Below, piece by piece: positions 1 through 13,100 of a stretch of 64,000 bases of DNA; positions within the stretch are counted from its first letter, which is position 1; each line of letters begins with the position of its first letter. The notes beneath the pieces were generated by a model. That model did not search any database. It saw only the letters and a program-made list of their open reading frames with translations, and had not been told where the DNA came from. The position numbers and the translations under genes were made by a program. Origin of the DNA: Apostichopus japonicus. Its lineage: Eukaryota; Echinodermata; Holothuroidea; Aspidochirotida; Stichopodidae. The stretch lies in the NCBI RefSeq assembly GCF_037975245.1, contig NC_092581.1, positions 3,606,001 through 3,670,000 on the forward strand, given 5' to 3'.

Positions 1-3000
1 GTTTAGTTTTATGGATATTCTTTTTTTCTGTTAATATTACGCGGCGTGGTTGTAGAATGTTGGGAAGTGCATGAATATACCCATTGCAAAGTGCAACTTT
101 TACGCTGGTATTATTATTTCAGGACTTACTCCATAATGCGACATCCAAGGATTTTATATTTAATCAAAAGCTTTTATATAGTATGGTTGTAACATACCCT
201 CCCCCACCCACCTATAAACGCTGGCTGCATGGGAGAATTCTAAGTAAATGTGTTGGAACCCATATGTGGTCATTACTGACCATTCAAATACATCTCAATG
301 GGGAGTATAAATTGTGCGTGTCTAGATAGCTTCCTTCTGCCAAGATTTAGCATTCCTTCGACCATTCGTCGAAAGAGAAAGTTAAGAACAGAAAGTAAAG
401 GGTAAATGTGGACCGGAGTACCCCCGAGGAATTGAACCTGTTGAACTTTGATCAGTCTAACATATTTTAGGACACCATCGCTGGCTAAAGTACTTATCAC
501 GGTCTTTCTAGTTATATATGATACCAGTTCGATGTCGCCCTGTTCAGGTACCCTGGAGCTTTGCGATTCATCGATTGAAAGACGCAAGGCAATAATTTGA
601 AGAGAACAAAAAGTTAATATCGATAACGATTCTTAGTTGCAATACTGATAAGTTGTATTGTGAATTATGCATGTTGGACGTGTAGCTATTTACCAGTTGC
701 AAGAAAGTGATAATATACGACCATCATGTTACAAATTTTATTGTTTTTGTTTTTCAGCCAAGTAATCATATCCATGAAATGACAAACCATGTCCATTTGA
801 GATCCATATAGTAAGTGGCTCTCTCCCTTGTGAATATTAACTGCCAATAATTGCTGCAGGAAGTATGCCGCAGAGACAATGGGGTTGGCTGAACTGATTA
901 TCGAAAAAGTGTCTATCCCCCCACCCCCCCTTTCCTTCTCATGCAATTTTCCTTCTGGTTAGTTAATATGATTCTACATTCCACTTTTGGCTGACTTTCA
1001 GAATTTGTATCGGCTGCGTTTTCCAAAACGTCACATATTCAAACATCTTGAACAGACAACGGCCAAGTTGAGCCAAGCCGACGTTTCTTCAACAGGGTAA
1101 AAAAGCAAAATGAAGCCAGTCGTTTATATTTGAATCATTTATATCATTAACTGTACCATTGGGGGGGGGGGGGTTGCTGGCGAAGTCAAGTTTTCCGTTA
1201 CGCCATCAGATGTGCCTCACGTACTGTACATCGGTATCTTAAACGGACTTTATTGCCCCGGTTTAAGTAGGACCCACAAATAGTGAGATCATGTCACATC
1301 ATCCATGACAGACTTTGGCTGTTGTCTGTCTTGATTTGTAAGGCAAATGGCTAAATCAAGTGGTCGGGATAGATTAGTTGTATGCTGTAATCCACACTCA
1401 TCACGTGATCTTGAACTGAGAACATACCTACCTATATATGGCTTCGAATGTGTGTTTTTTCCCCGCAGAAGTCCTTCTCGAGTATATTACATAACCTGGT
1501 GATATCGAATGGAAACCAGATTGGTTCTAAAAGCTAGTGAAAAATAGCAAAACTGAACATCAGTAAACGGTCAACAGTGTTGACCCCATATATGCTATAG
1601 AATGCTAATGGCGTCTCTGGGTTAAGTTATAACAAGCATTTCACTACCAACCTTCAAGGCATTTTCATCCAGTTTGCGATATTATAATTTCCCAAAACGT
1701 TCCTCAATGTATGTGGGATTTGGAAATTTTGGGTGGGGGATTTGGGGAAATTACAAAAATCCTTAAATCTGCTTAAAAACCGTCGACTTTTAGTTACGAA
1801 TCTTGTACGTGTAACATCTTACAAGCTACCATAAGATTGTGCTATATTGTAGATATGTGGGAGCTTGGGTAACGACGGCCATTGCGTTAAACATACAGAT
1901 AAACTGGTTAAATAACTATTGGACCAGACCAAGAGGGTCACCTGGGCGTCTTAATCAGGAGAGAACTTAGGAATATTGTGAAGTAAAAGATTGTTGTTGC
2001 CATAAATTTCCACAGATTGGTTTGAATATTTACCATATTTTGTCTTTATTTGTTCTGTGTTTTTTTTTTTTTGATAATGGAAAAGGGCAGTGTCGAGCAA
2101 TTAAAAGATACTGCTATAATAATCGTAACTTATGAAGTTATTATCCTGTTAACCTTTTTGGTCCTCAGGTTTTTGGTTTCCAGTTATTTGCTACCAATTT
2201 TAATCCGACTTTTATATTGCAAACAAAACAGGTTGTTACTATCAATCCTTTTCTTTCATTCAAATTTAGTAGAACTATTTCTCGCTATAGTTGTACATGT
2301 TTGTAAAAAAGAAAAAAAAGAAAAAATGCCACAATACAACGGCGCCAACGGAATTTAGAGCCTGCAACACAAAAGAGCTGAGATGCCATAGAGAAGCATT
2401 TGCAGTGCGTAAGGTTACGCGCTATGCCGAACACGTGTACTGCACACCTAGCGTACACGTCGTCAACGCTATCAAGCTATCTAGAAGAATTTCGACTTGA
2501 TAGTAGTAGTGTATCGGAACTCTTGTGTTAGACGACTATATAGTAGTATTATTACCAACCTTATTATTATTTCTCATAATGGCCGCAGTGCGTATCGCTA
2601 TGCATAGAAACTTGTGTACATCGGTTTGCATTCGTTCCTCTTGGTTACTTTCAAATTGTCACATAGTAGCAGTTGGTTATACCAAATTTGTTTCTTCTGC
2701 AATACCAGCATTTCTCCTCACTTCCCCCGGTATTCAACGTGTGTACTCGATGATAACGTACAATAGTGTTTTTTATAGTTTTTTTTATATTGTTATCTCC
2801 TATAGTAAAGTAGCCATATGTACGCATAGGAATGTATACATGCTGGACTAACAATATTGTAAACGTTCACTCATCAATATGCGTGGCTAATCATGTAACA
2901 CCGTTGCTTTGATGGGTTCTATACCCATTCGATGGATAAGGGTTGAATACAAAGTCAAATTTGTCACTCGTGTGTAAAAAAATAGTCACGTCAGTCAATG

Positions 3001-6000
3001 TCATTGTACCCTTTCCCATTGTGTTGGAAGTAACTATGCAAGCAGGCGCAGATTCCGGGGAGGGAGATACCGAGGAAGAGGTGTACACCCATTCTCCCAA
3101 CTCCAGAAGTAGTTAGTAGCAAAGCCTTGCGTTTAGACCAATTTAAATATCATAATTTATAGTCTAAATATGGATCGGACTGTGCCAATTGGCGTCTACT
3201 AAAATGTTACCTTTTCTGGCGGTGAATCGCCCATACCCCCTACATCGGAGTCAAATTCAATGACCTCTAGGCCACACCCCGTCCGGTATGCCATTCTGGG
3301 CCCACCCCTGATGGCAAAGAAAAAAAAAAGTATCTTGTTAACTATAATTTGACACGCTTACATTTGACATTAATTATATCGTCACATATTTGCATTGTAA
3401 GCAGATCAGTCAGTATACGTTTAGAGTACATGGGCAAAGAGAGATAGAGATAGAGAGACCTATAGAGGGAGTATTTATGAACCTGGCATATGAATGCAAC
3501 AGGCAAATGTCACACTCATAGTCTTTGACAAAACTAGTGTAAGGTGTAATGACATGTTCTGTTAGTAGTCCATGTTGTTACATCTACCAGAACGTACTGC
3601 GTTTTAAAGAATATACTTATGCCGTAACATATCACTTATACTATAACCGCCAAACGAATGACGATTTTATATAGCTTGTGCCACCTATTGCTGCTGATAA
3701 CATTCGCTGTGACATAACTTGATTGAAAACTTTTTCTTCATAGCTGCACGCCGTATAGGCCTTCAATTTCCATATACCGCCATGGTGGCGTGCAGAGTAT
3801 GTGTGTTAACGTTGTATGATTTGTAAACGCGGTTGTTAACATCAACTTTGTTTGCGCGTAATATATTTGAGTGTGCTATGCAATTCCACAATATTTCGTA
3901 ATGCCATTTGCGTCTAATGCAAAAGGGGTCACTTTATACAAAAGGTATTGTTATGAACGAACTTCATACTATCAGCTCCTCATTCGTTAGTATCAGAAGT
4001 TATGTACCTTGGGTAGATGTCAGTTGAGATCAAAGTTCTAAATTATTGGGAAGATTGTAAACAAACTTGCTCAAAGAGATTAGATAGGAACCTGCGCGAA
4101 GTCGTTATGACCACGTAAGTGTTTATACACAGATGTCCCATTGATGTGTGGACGTCACATGTCCGACTGTGTCAGTGTGAAGACCTTGTTGATAAAACTT
4201 GTAGCTATGAATGGTCACAACTTGGATATGTTTTCCCTACTATTTCGACCAGCTTAAATGAACTTTCTTTACATATTGACAAGACATTGGCATTTATATC
4301 TTTGACTAAACGAAGATGCCTTCATAACCCTAAATCGTGTATGGAATTTCACAATCATTATATATTTAATGCATGATCTTCTGAAAATATCAGGTTATTA
4401 AAAGTCGATCACCAGCTGTTCGTTTCTGCTAAAAACAAAAAAATAAAAAATAAATACCCCCAAACAAAGAGGACACCGATACGCCACATTTGAATGTGCG
4501 TGAATTAGTTTTGCGAAACTTATGAATCATTGGTCACTAGGCAAGAGGTTCTTGGAACTTCTCGGTTGCGCAATCGAGGACAAATTATACTTTGGGTCTG
4601 AAAAGATAAACAGATATGAATTAACAAGTATTAGCCTACGCTTTCTCTCTTTTCGACCAAAATAAATTTACACAGCCGATTTTGTATGGGCTTCTTGACA
4701 TGATCGGAAGAATATTTTTAAAAGTAATGATGTTACGGCCGACATGCCAGTTCACCATAACACCTGCTATACGAAAACGGTTCTGTATTTCCTCCCTGCT
4801 TTTTGAAATGAAGTTGAAGGAGTAAAATCCGCATACCGTCACAATAAAGACGTATCAATCAAGACATTACAGCTCTTAAGAGAAGTCATCACAAGATGTG
4901 TGCAGCTGTATCGTGCCTTAGAAAAAATGTCAGATTACCCAAGGCAAATCTGTAAATCTGAAAAGAGTCACGTTTGGTCCTGTAAGGGTTTAACCTTACT
5001 TGATGGAACAAAATGGAATATTTTTCCGCCCTTTTTATTCATTTTCATTTTTAAAGAAGGCATGCACTGACACCTGCTAAATGCATAGGCTATTAAACGT
5101 TTGACCGATCGGAAATACGAACACATCATTACAAATTGTTTCGGCATTGTAAGGCGAGCAAAGACGTGCGTGATAGTGTGGTACGTCAGACCTAAGCGTT
5201 GAATGAGGTATAGGCCTATCTTCTTCAGGTAGGCAAGAATGTTCAAGGTCAAGTTTGAATTGATATTGCCACAATGTGGTGGTACCAAACATTTCAACGC
5301 TAATAAAACGTCAGCCTTACCTAGATATTTAATTGGTTAAAACCAATAGGCACCACAAAACATATCATTTGAAATCCTCTGAGAAGGAGTTTGATCGTCC
5401 CATTCCAATTGCTACGCACGTAGCTAACTAGATCTAAATAAGACAGTTAATGAGCACCACATATTGGTACCATCTTTTGGGCTACCTATAGCCTTTAGCA
5501 TTTCTATATTTTGTATCTGGCGTGTAAGATAATAAAATAACAACTAACAATCTGTCATACCAGTAGATATCGAAACTATCGGTTGTTTACTTTTGTTGAT
5601 GCATTCTATAACGTTCTTGTCTTCTACTTCGCCCCTGATTATTTTAGCAGAGTATTATATATGGCCACAGAACTGCATCAATGTTAAACGTGTATAGTTG
5701 AATCATTCTGGGCCTTTTGTTTTTGTTATTATATATGGAACCCAAGGTTTATACCAAAAGAAAGAAGAACAATAATGGTTAATTGTACAAGAAAGAAACT
5801 CGTCGCCACGTCAAAACGATTTTTACATTGTACAATTAGGTTACGGTTTGCTACCGCATGACCCCAATGGTATCAATTACATTAATATACACCCATCCAC
5901 TTTGCTTCAATCTTTTAAGAAGTAATTCAAAGTATTTTTCCTTTCCGTCTGCCTCTCTGTGTAAAATATTTACTAGTTGGCTTTACACAGGCAATAAAAT

Positions 6001-9000
6001 ACGAGGAAGGAATGAGTTTGCGGTGAATATGACACAAATCAAAATCGTAGTTTAGATCGATTGGCGTCAAAAGATCTCTTTAGTCAACATACTTCACTTG
6101 CCGAGTCGTAACTAACCGCGGTGTAGCTTATCGTGTTGAAGCTTGCACACCCACTCCCCTGCCTAGTAAGGAAATGCTGCATTCGCTCCATTCTGATGAC
6201 ATTGTGTACTGGGTATTGGCATACCACCCCGTCAGTGACGTCGGGATGAAACATCAGAAAACGTTGTACTTGCAAGTATGTTTGTCGTGGCTTACGATTA
6301 CTACGGTAGTTTACCTTACTTGCAACAGATCGGTTGTAGAGTCTTTTTTGTTATCAATTGAAATCGAAAACTTGATCATCGATGGATGGATGAGAATGTT
6401 ACGGTATCCAGGAACTACACTTTCTAATTTCAAAGAATCCGAATTTATCCTTTGAGAGTGTCTATAGGATCATCATTCTTTCAGGGAGTGATTTCCGGTC
6501 TTCTCCGCAGAATGACTTGTGGCCAATTGAGCTCGGTGATATCATGAACTCATTTCAAAGATAAAATCAACATACAATTCACTAAGTAATATGACTGACT
6601 TTCACTGCGGTAAAAAAGTAATCGTCATTCAGGGACACTTTCAAGGAGTGAATTCTTATTCTTTGAAGTTAAAAAGTGTAATTCATGACTTTATTTCGTT
6701 ACCGTTCATCCATCGATGATGTCGCAAGCTTCCGCTCTGGTTGCTCGTACACAAATTTGACTATCGACCATATAGTGAGCGATCTTTACAAAGCAATTAC
6801 CATGAGACTCATGAATTGCTGCACATTGGTTCTCCTGAACGAGAATTTCGGCATCAATGAATCGATGGCAGCAGCCACGGCATATTGGACACCTCTCGAG
6901 CGTAACGGTTGTACATAATGTTACGTATGTTCGATGATGAATGGAAGTTCATGGATGTCATTGGGAGGACTGTATCGTCAGTGGAACAGCAAGGCTACAA
7001 AATTTATTAGTATATATTGTCACAGACACGTACGTAACTGCTCTGATGACGAAGAAGGAGGCATCAATTAATATACACAAACTGGGCCCCAATCACACTG
7101 AATGTTTTACAAATGGAAACCGCTCGTTTGTGTACAGAAGGGTACATGTGCTATATGTATAAATGTTCAAACGAATCTTTCAACGTCATATTCTGTTTCG
7201 TTGGCACAATAGTCTGTCAACCCAATATCTAAAATATTTCTTATTGAAGTAAAAGATTGAAGTAAAATGTTTCCTGAATTTAAGGGCATTTACTTAAGCA
7301 TTCCAACTGTAATCGTACGAAGTCAATGGATGGTAAGGACGTTATCTCTATACCCTGAATGAACAGAAAACTCGATATTGAATTCTCACGAACTATGGAC
7401 AAATATAATTGTCTGCTAAAATATTGTTAAAGATCTTGACTCGGAGTTGTGGCTTAGTCACGGGAGTCTCGTGGAACTAATCATCTCAGCATTGTGGGAT
7501 ATGGTTGCTCATGTTGTGTTACAGTAGGTCTACCAGTATAGGATCAATTAGTTGGCCTCAACAAAAGTTCTCAAATAGAGAATAGAGTAGATTAGCATTA
7601 TGTGTGTAAACATACAAGTTCCATAGTTTGTGATGTGTGCATTTTTGGTTCTCGGCACTGCCGTAGAAAGTTCTAACTCATACGACTAAGAAGCCACTGT
7701 TCGTCCTGAACATTGTGCGGATTGGTCAATCTGTACAGAGAGGAGAGTGGAAGCGTTCGCTATCTACATATCATTTGAATCAACAATCACTCTGATATCC
7801 ACTTGATGTCCAATCTAAATTATCCGTCAAAAAAAAGGAAAGCCCTCGAAGGTGATATCCTTTTCTCTATCTATAATTCCCATCTAACATTGAGGTGCAG
7901 CAGCCGGGCCGCGTTGGAAGTTTAGAACATAAACTGTCCTCTTGAAAATGATGAATAAGGTGACCTTGACGTTTTAGAGGCAAGTGATCTGATCCAAAGG
8001 GGGTGAGAGCTGTTTTAAGTTATTGGCAATTCGTGAATGTGGTGGTGGTTCGTGCTAGTACAGCAGCTTGTCTAAATTGCCTGTAACTGCAAACAAGGTA
8101 TAGGATGGAAGAAAACAGGCGCTTGAGGGCATCCATAAATTGAACGCAAATTTGACTTGCCGTTATAGATAAGTGTTTTGAACTAAGAAGTACATTAACT
8201 TTCAAGAGGGCTGATTTTAGTTTCATGTAACCCCTCTTACTTCAAGGACGAATAACAGGTCTATCAGAGCCAATAGTCCGCAGCAAAAATTGTCCTCTTC
8301 ATGAAAATAACGGTCAAGGTCAGATTGTGGTGAAGGTGATAACAAAGTGAGCCTTATCAACGCCATATAGATAGATTGGAATTAGACAAGTTTTTACTTC
8401 TTTTCGTCAGTTTCTGGGGAAAGTAGTCATTTCCCCATTTTACCTTTCCATCGTTTCGGATCAGCTTGGACGTGTTGTTTAGTTCCTCTCTTGCGAATGT
8501 TTTATCTTACTTTTCCGTCTGTCCAGGGAGTACTATATATAGTCTTTCACCTCCCGGTTGGAATAGTTAATGTTGTTGCACAGCGTATATGACGGGTCAA
8601 TTCTTTAGACCCAAAGTTCCTGATTCAAATGAAAATTCTGAGAAAAGGTGACAAGCAGACATACTTAAGGATGTGGATTACTCTAATAAAAAAACGATCT
8701 ATATACCATACACATATCATGACATTGAAGAAATCAGTGTGGAATGTGACCTAAAAGTAAAACTATGGCCAGGATCCACTGAATGCTATACACGATGACA
8801 GATGAGGTGGTAATTTGAGATTTAAACATTATATCTGAGTAGATAATGTGTATGTGTCTGTGTGTCGATTTGACTGTTCGTTCAACTTCAGTCTCATTTG
8901 GATATTTTACCCGTGATTTTAAAATTCGAACCAGAAAATGTCTTTGACACAATTGAAAGGAAACAATATTTCACTGTTACATCATGAGGTGATGACGTAT

Positions 9001-9235
9001 GAGGTATAGGTTCTTCGTCGATTATGTCTCTATGATAAATTTAACATTTTAACCAGGTATTTAGTGTATATAAAAGTATATATATATTTTTTTATAGCAT
9101 ATGATTTTGCGTAATAAGTTTGTTTGCGTTGCCTCGTAAACGTTAATTGCTTTCAGTTTGCACATTGATGGTTTCGTTTTCCTATGTCTTGATGAAAATG
9201 TATATTGTTAGCTACCTTCAGTGTTCATGCACATG
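1..9235. other. Non-coding DNA upstream of, or intron 1 of, lin-28
   Basis: Small open frames occur on both strands but none shows a recognisable domain or splice-consistent neighbour. There are G-tracts at 1160-1172 and an A/T-rich stretch near 9060-9100. The start exon of lin-28 should lie here or further left, but I could not identify it. Confidence 0.5.
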
Positions 9236-9372
9236 AAGGCCTGTGGATAATTATTCAAAATAATATAAAAAGGCCGGTGGATAATTTTTAAAAATAATAT
9301 AAAAAGGCCGGTGAATAATTATTAAAAATAATATAAAAAGGCTGGTGGATAATTATTAAAAATATTATATAA
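9236..9372. repeat. 34-bp minisatellite, four copies
   Basis: Units begin at 9236, 9270, 9304 and 9338. Each reads approximately aaggccggtggataatta followed by an A/T-rich half. The last copies diverge into an A/T-rich tail. Confidence 0.9.
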
Positions 9373-9620
9373 AAAAATAACAGGGAGGTTCTGATACTGG
9401 TTATTGTTCAATTTGAATGTATAAGTTTAACAAAACGTCGGCGAATCATCGCATGGTGTTGGTGCAGGATATGTCGATATAATCTTCCGGCTACCCAAAT
9501 AAGGTCCATTATGACAATAATCAAGTCATACCATTATTTAGTATTGGTTTCATATTTTTTTCGTCACTGGACAAACCAGCTAAAACAAATTGTACAAAAT
9601 CGTAGAGCATTTGATACATA

Positions 9621-9875
9621 TGATAATACTCATGTTCATATAATAATACTCATGTACATAAAGTAATACTCATGTACATATAATAATACTCATGTACATA
9701 ACATAATACTCGTGTACATATAATAATACTCGTGTACATAAAATAATACTCATGTACATAAAATAATACTCATGTACATATAATAATACTCATGTACATA
9801 TAATAATACTCATGTACATAAAATAATACTCATGTACATAAAATAATACTCATGTACATATAATAATACTCATGT
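9621..9875. repeat. 20-bp minisatellite, about 12.7 copies, abutting a lin-28 acceptor
   Basis: The unit is taataatactcatgtacat with a/t variation in the last positions, in strict 20-bp register from 9621 to 9875. It ends only 33 bp before the first base of the lin-28 cold-shock exon, so the branch-point region of that intron lies at the edge of, or inside, the array. Confidence 0.95.
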
Positions 9876-9907
9876 CACGAGGTTCTTTGACATTTTGCTT
9901 TTTACAG

Positions 9908-10152
9908 ATGGAGCTAGGCGGAGTGTCAAGGGGCAAGAGAAAGGTGAGGGCAGTGAGGAGAAGGGAACACCAGCCAAGAGTGGCGAGACGAGTGAAGAGG
10001 AAGGGGAGGAGACTCCAAAGGCATCGGGTGCTGAAGCCGCAGAACCGGTTGAGGGGGTTATCTATACGGGTAGTGTCAAATGGTTTAACGTCAACAAAGG
10101 TTACGGATTCATCACCCCAGATGATGGTAGTGGAGATGTTTTTGTTCACCAG
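9908..10152 (+). CDS. lin-28: lin-28 exon: acidic N-terminus and first half of cold-shock domain
   Basis: The acceptor is tttttacag|at and the donor is caccag|gtacct. The reading frame (codons from 9910) runs through a Glu/Gly-rich stretch into [17 protein letters not shown] and ends at DVFVHQ, the same place as the vertebrate LIN28 intron. There is no in-frame ATG before the domain, so translation must start in an upstream exon. Confidence 0.95.
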
Positions 10153-13100
10153 GTACCTTTTCATTATTTCTTTCCCTCCCCACCCCTTCTCGTTGCTATA
10201 AGTTAACAAAAAATTAAGAAAATATCTGTTCAATTCCGCTTTGAAAGGTTCTTTGTGATCATATATACTTTATTGTGTATAGGCTGAGAATATCGTTAGC
10301 TACCATGCACGGACAATAGTAGGATACAATGGAGAGGCTTATATGTGTGTTTTTAGGTTGTTGTTGCTTGATTACTGATGATAAAATTGGCCTCCGAGTC
10401 CAACCAAGGTTTATGGCATCCTAGCTTTGTATGTCTTGTTTTCGGTTGCATTAGTCCTGACAGTTGTTATCATTTCTTTCGTCATACCAGTTTGTGATAA
10501 TCACGGCCCACATTGACTCTCCTTTCTGGAATGATTCAATGGTGTCTTACAGCTGTATGTATGTGTGTATTTATGAATGTATGCATGTATGTATATTAGA
10601 TCCTCCTGCAAGCAGGAACTCGCGAAGAAGCCATCATTGGCTTATCAAAGCCGCAAGCTGACCGAAGTCAGTCTCTTAGATTCATATTTAACGTCCATGA
10701 TTATGAATTGCATGTCAATTGTCAACAACTCTGTAACTGGACGACATACATTAATCTGGGAGTGACTCGAACTCGGGACCCTTATGATTGAAAGGCACCG
10801 GCGTTAACCACTGAGCTAACACTCTTATAGCTGTAGATCCACAATCTGAAGTAGATTCCATACCAGACTGAGTTCCAGATTTACTCAGTTTTCAATCTTC
10901 TAGGGTATCTGAATGTTTGCCACTTGGCTACATCACTTTTTGTACATATATATTTGCATAGGCCAAAACCATGTCAACCGTCAAGCTGGATACAAAAAAA
11001 AATTGACCGAAATTGTGAGTTGGAGCGAACTCCATAACGTCGTTATATGTGGAGTAATTGCTCGTTGCAAATGCACTCATTCCAACACCAACCACACAAT
11101 ACAGAAAATCTAATTAATTGGCGCACCATATTTGTTTTGTCAGTAGTGGAAAGTACCTTCCATCTATATAACTCTCCCGTACAAATCCACAATATATACA
11201 CGCCGCACCATAGGTAAAATCGCGTTATGATCCATTTGTTTATACTGCAAAACCGCTTTTTTTCTCGCCCAACATATAATTGGTTAACAGCATTTCTCAA
11301 TAGCACGCGATTCTCAATTCCGCTTAACAAATGAAGTTGACTTAACTCGAGCTTTTTGCTGTTAAATATCTCATTTAATGGTCTATTCATTATAAGCAAC
11401 GAAAAAAGCCAGGTGTACTGGTAATAGCTGCAGGGCCAACACGCTTCTTTTCTCCTGTATACCCCCCCCCCCCCCACCCGACCTGAGCAAAACGACCAGA
11501 ATATTATCAACGACAATTTTTTTTAGGTCAATTCACCAATTTAGAGGCGGTTTATCTGGGCCGTCATATGCCAAAATGGATGTTGGTTGGAGCAATATAA
11601 AAATATGCTTATAGTTAATTCAAATGATGAGTCAATGTTGCTTGTGGACGAATCAATATTCCTATTCTGAAAACTTCAGGTATAGTGGCGCATGGATTAT
11701 GCTATCATGAATGCCGGCTTTTTTTTCCTTCTATATATACTGTTGTTACCATTCTTATTCAGATGTGCGGTTTCCGTATAGTCCCCGTACGATTCAAAGT
11801 AAACCAGGGAGCTACATAGTTTTGTCAATTCCTGAATCACCCACATGGGAGTATTGGTATGCCATGTTTCCAAGGTTTTCTATAACACAGATCAACGTGC
11901 CGACAATCTGTGTGAAGCATTTCTGCTGGAGAATTAAAGGGTCAGGAAGATATCAGTTTCACGCCCATGCATACCCATGCACCACCGATAGCTACGGAAC
12001 ATTTTGAAGCTACACGCACAATGTCGAAACTGCCAACCAAAATGTTAAAAACTATCATTACGTTTTATGTTTCTTTTTTGTGGAAGTGTGCTCCAAGGTT
12101 TGTAAAAGTTTATCAGATTTATAAAAGGCAGAGATATCGAATATATAGCTGGACTCGTTATCAGTTGGATAAATTGCACGAGTAACGAATAAACTTCTCG
12201 AAGCAATTTGGTTACTACATTAGAGATTACCCAATCATCGCGTAAAGTATTTTATTTGCAACGTCATGTAAATAAAGAGTTATGTTTCTGTCGGTAAACA
12301 GCCATTGTACACTCTCGTTGCGGTGATAGACTGGGCAACAGGTCACTTTAGGAACTCTTCGAAATAAATCTATCGCGGCATAAAACAAAACTTAGGACCC
12401 GGATAATTTTGCCAAGGCTATACTGTTATAGATAATATATATATGTATATCATGTCTCTTATAATCCTGAGAATCAAGTCCGTTTCCACATCGCTTTTGT
12501 CCTTCTCACCAATCGAAACTTTGTGTTAATTAATGTGTATAGTTTAGCGAACGCTTGGTGGGAGCCTATGGCCATGGGAGTGGTTTCATGGAATTGTGAA
12601 ATGAAGTTTTAAGTATACAACTAAAGATTAGAAACCTTTCACATAGATTTATGATTTAACTGAAAGGAACAACATGATTGCTAACTAGGCGGGGAAAATG
12701 ACTGTTTGATATGTGTGATCATAATGATGTCGACATAAACTGTGTTCTTTAGAAACTAAAGTCAAATGGTAAAGTGAATTATAGGTTCAATCCCCTTTTA
12801 CTTCATCTTTGCAGTATGTTAGTTCAAAATATCGTATGGGTGGGTCTTGGCGACAAGTTCAACCTCTACTTGTATTCCTTACTATTTTGGTTAAGTCACT
12901 GTTAGGCCCCCGTGAAGACCTTGCCTTTAATAATGCCAAAAATATCGACGTAAAACTTGTTTTTTTCGTTCGTGCTTGCGTCATTAAAGCCATACTTGAC
13001 ATTTCAACGAGAAGCGTGCGTATATACAAAGCTTTTGGTGGAAAGAAGTCCCACCACGTCATTAATCTAAATTCTGTGGTATTATACTCGTTTATCGTTG

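Noticed and set aside
3036-3080. Possible lin-28 first exon (ATG, acidic Gly/Glu-rich peptide MQAGADSGEGDTEEE, then gtgtac donor)
   Set aside because: It ends in phase 0, whereas the next lin-28 exon needs one leading base, so joining would break the frame.
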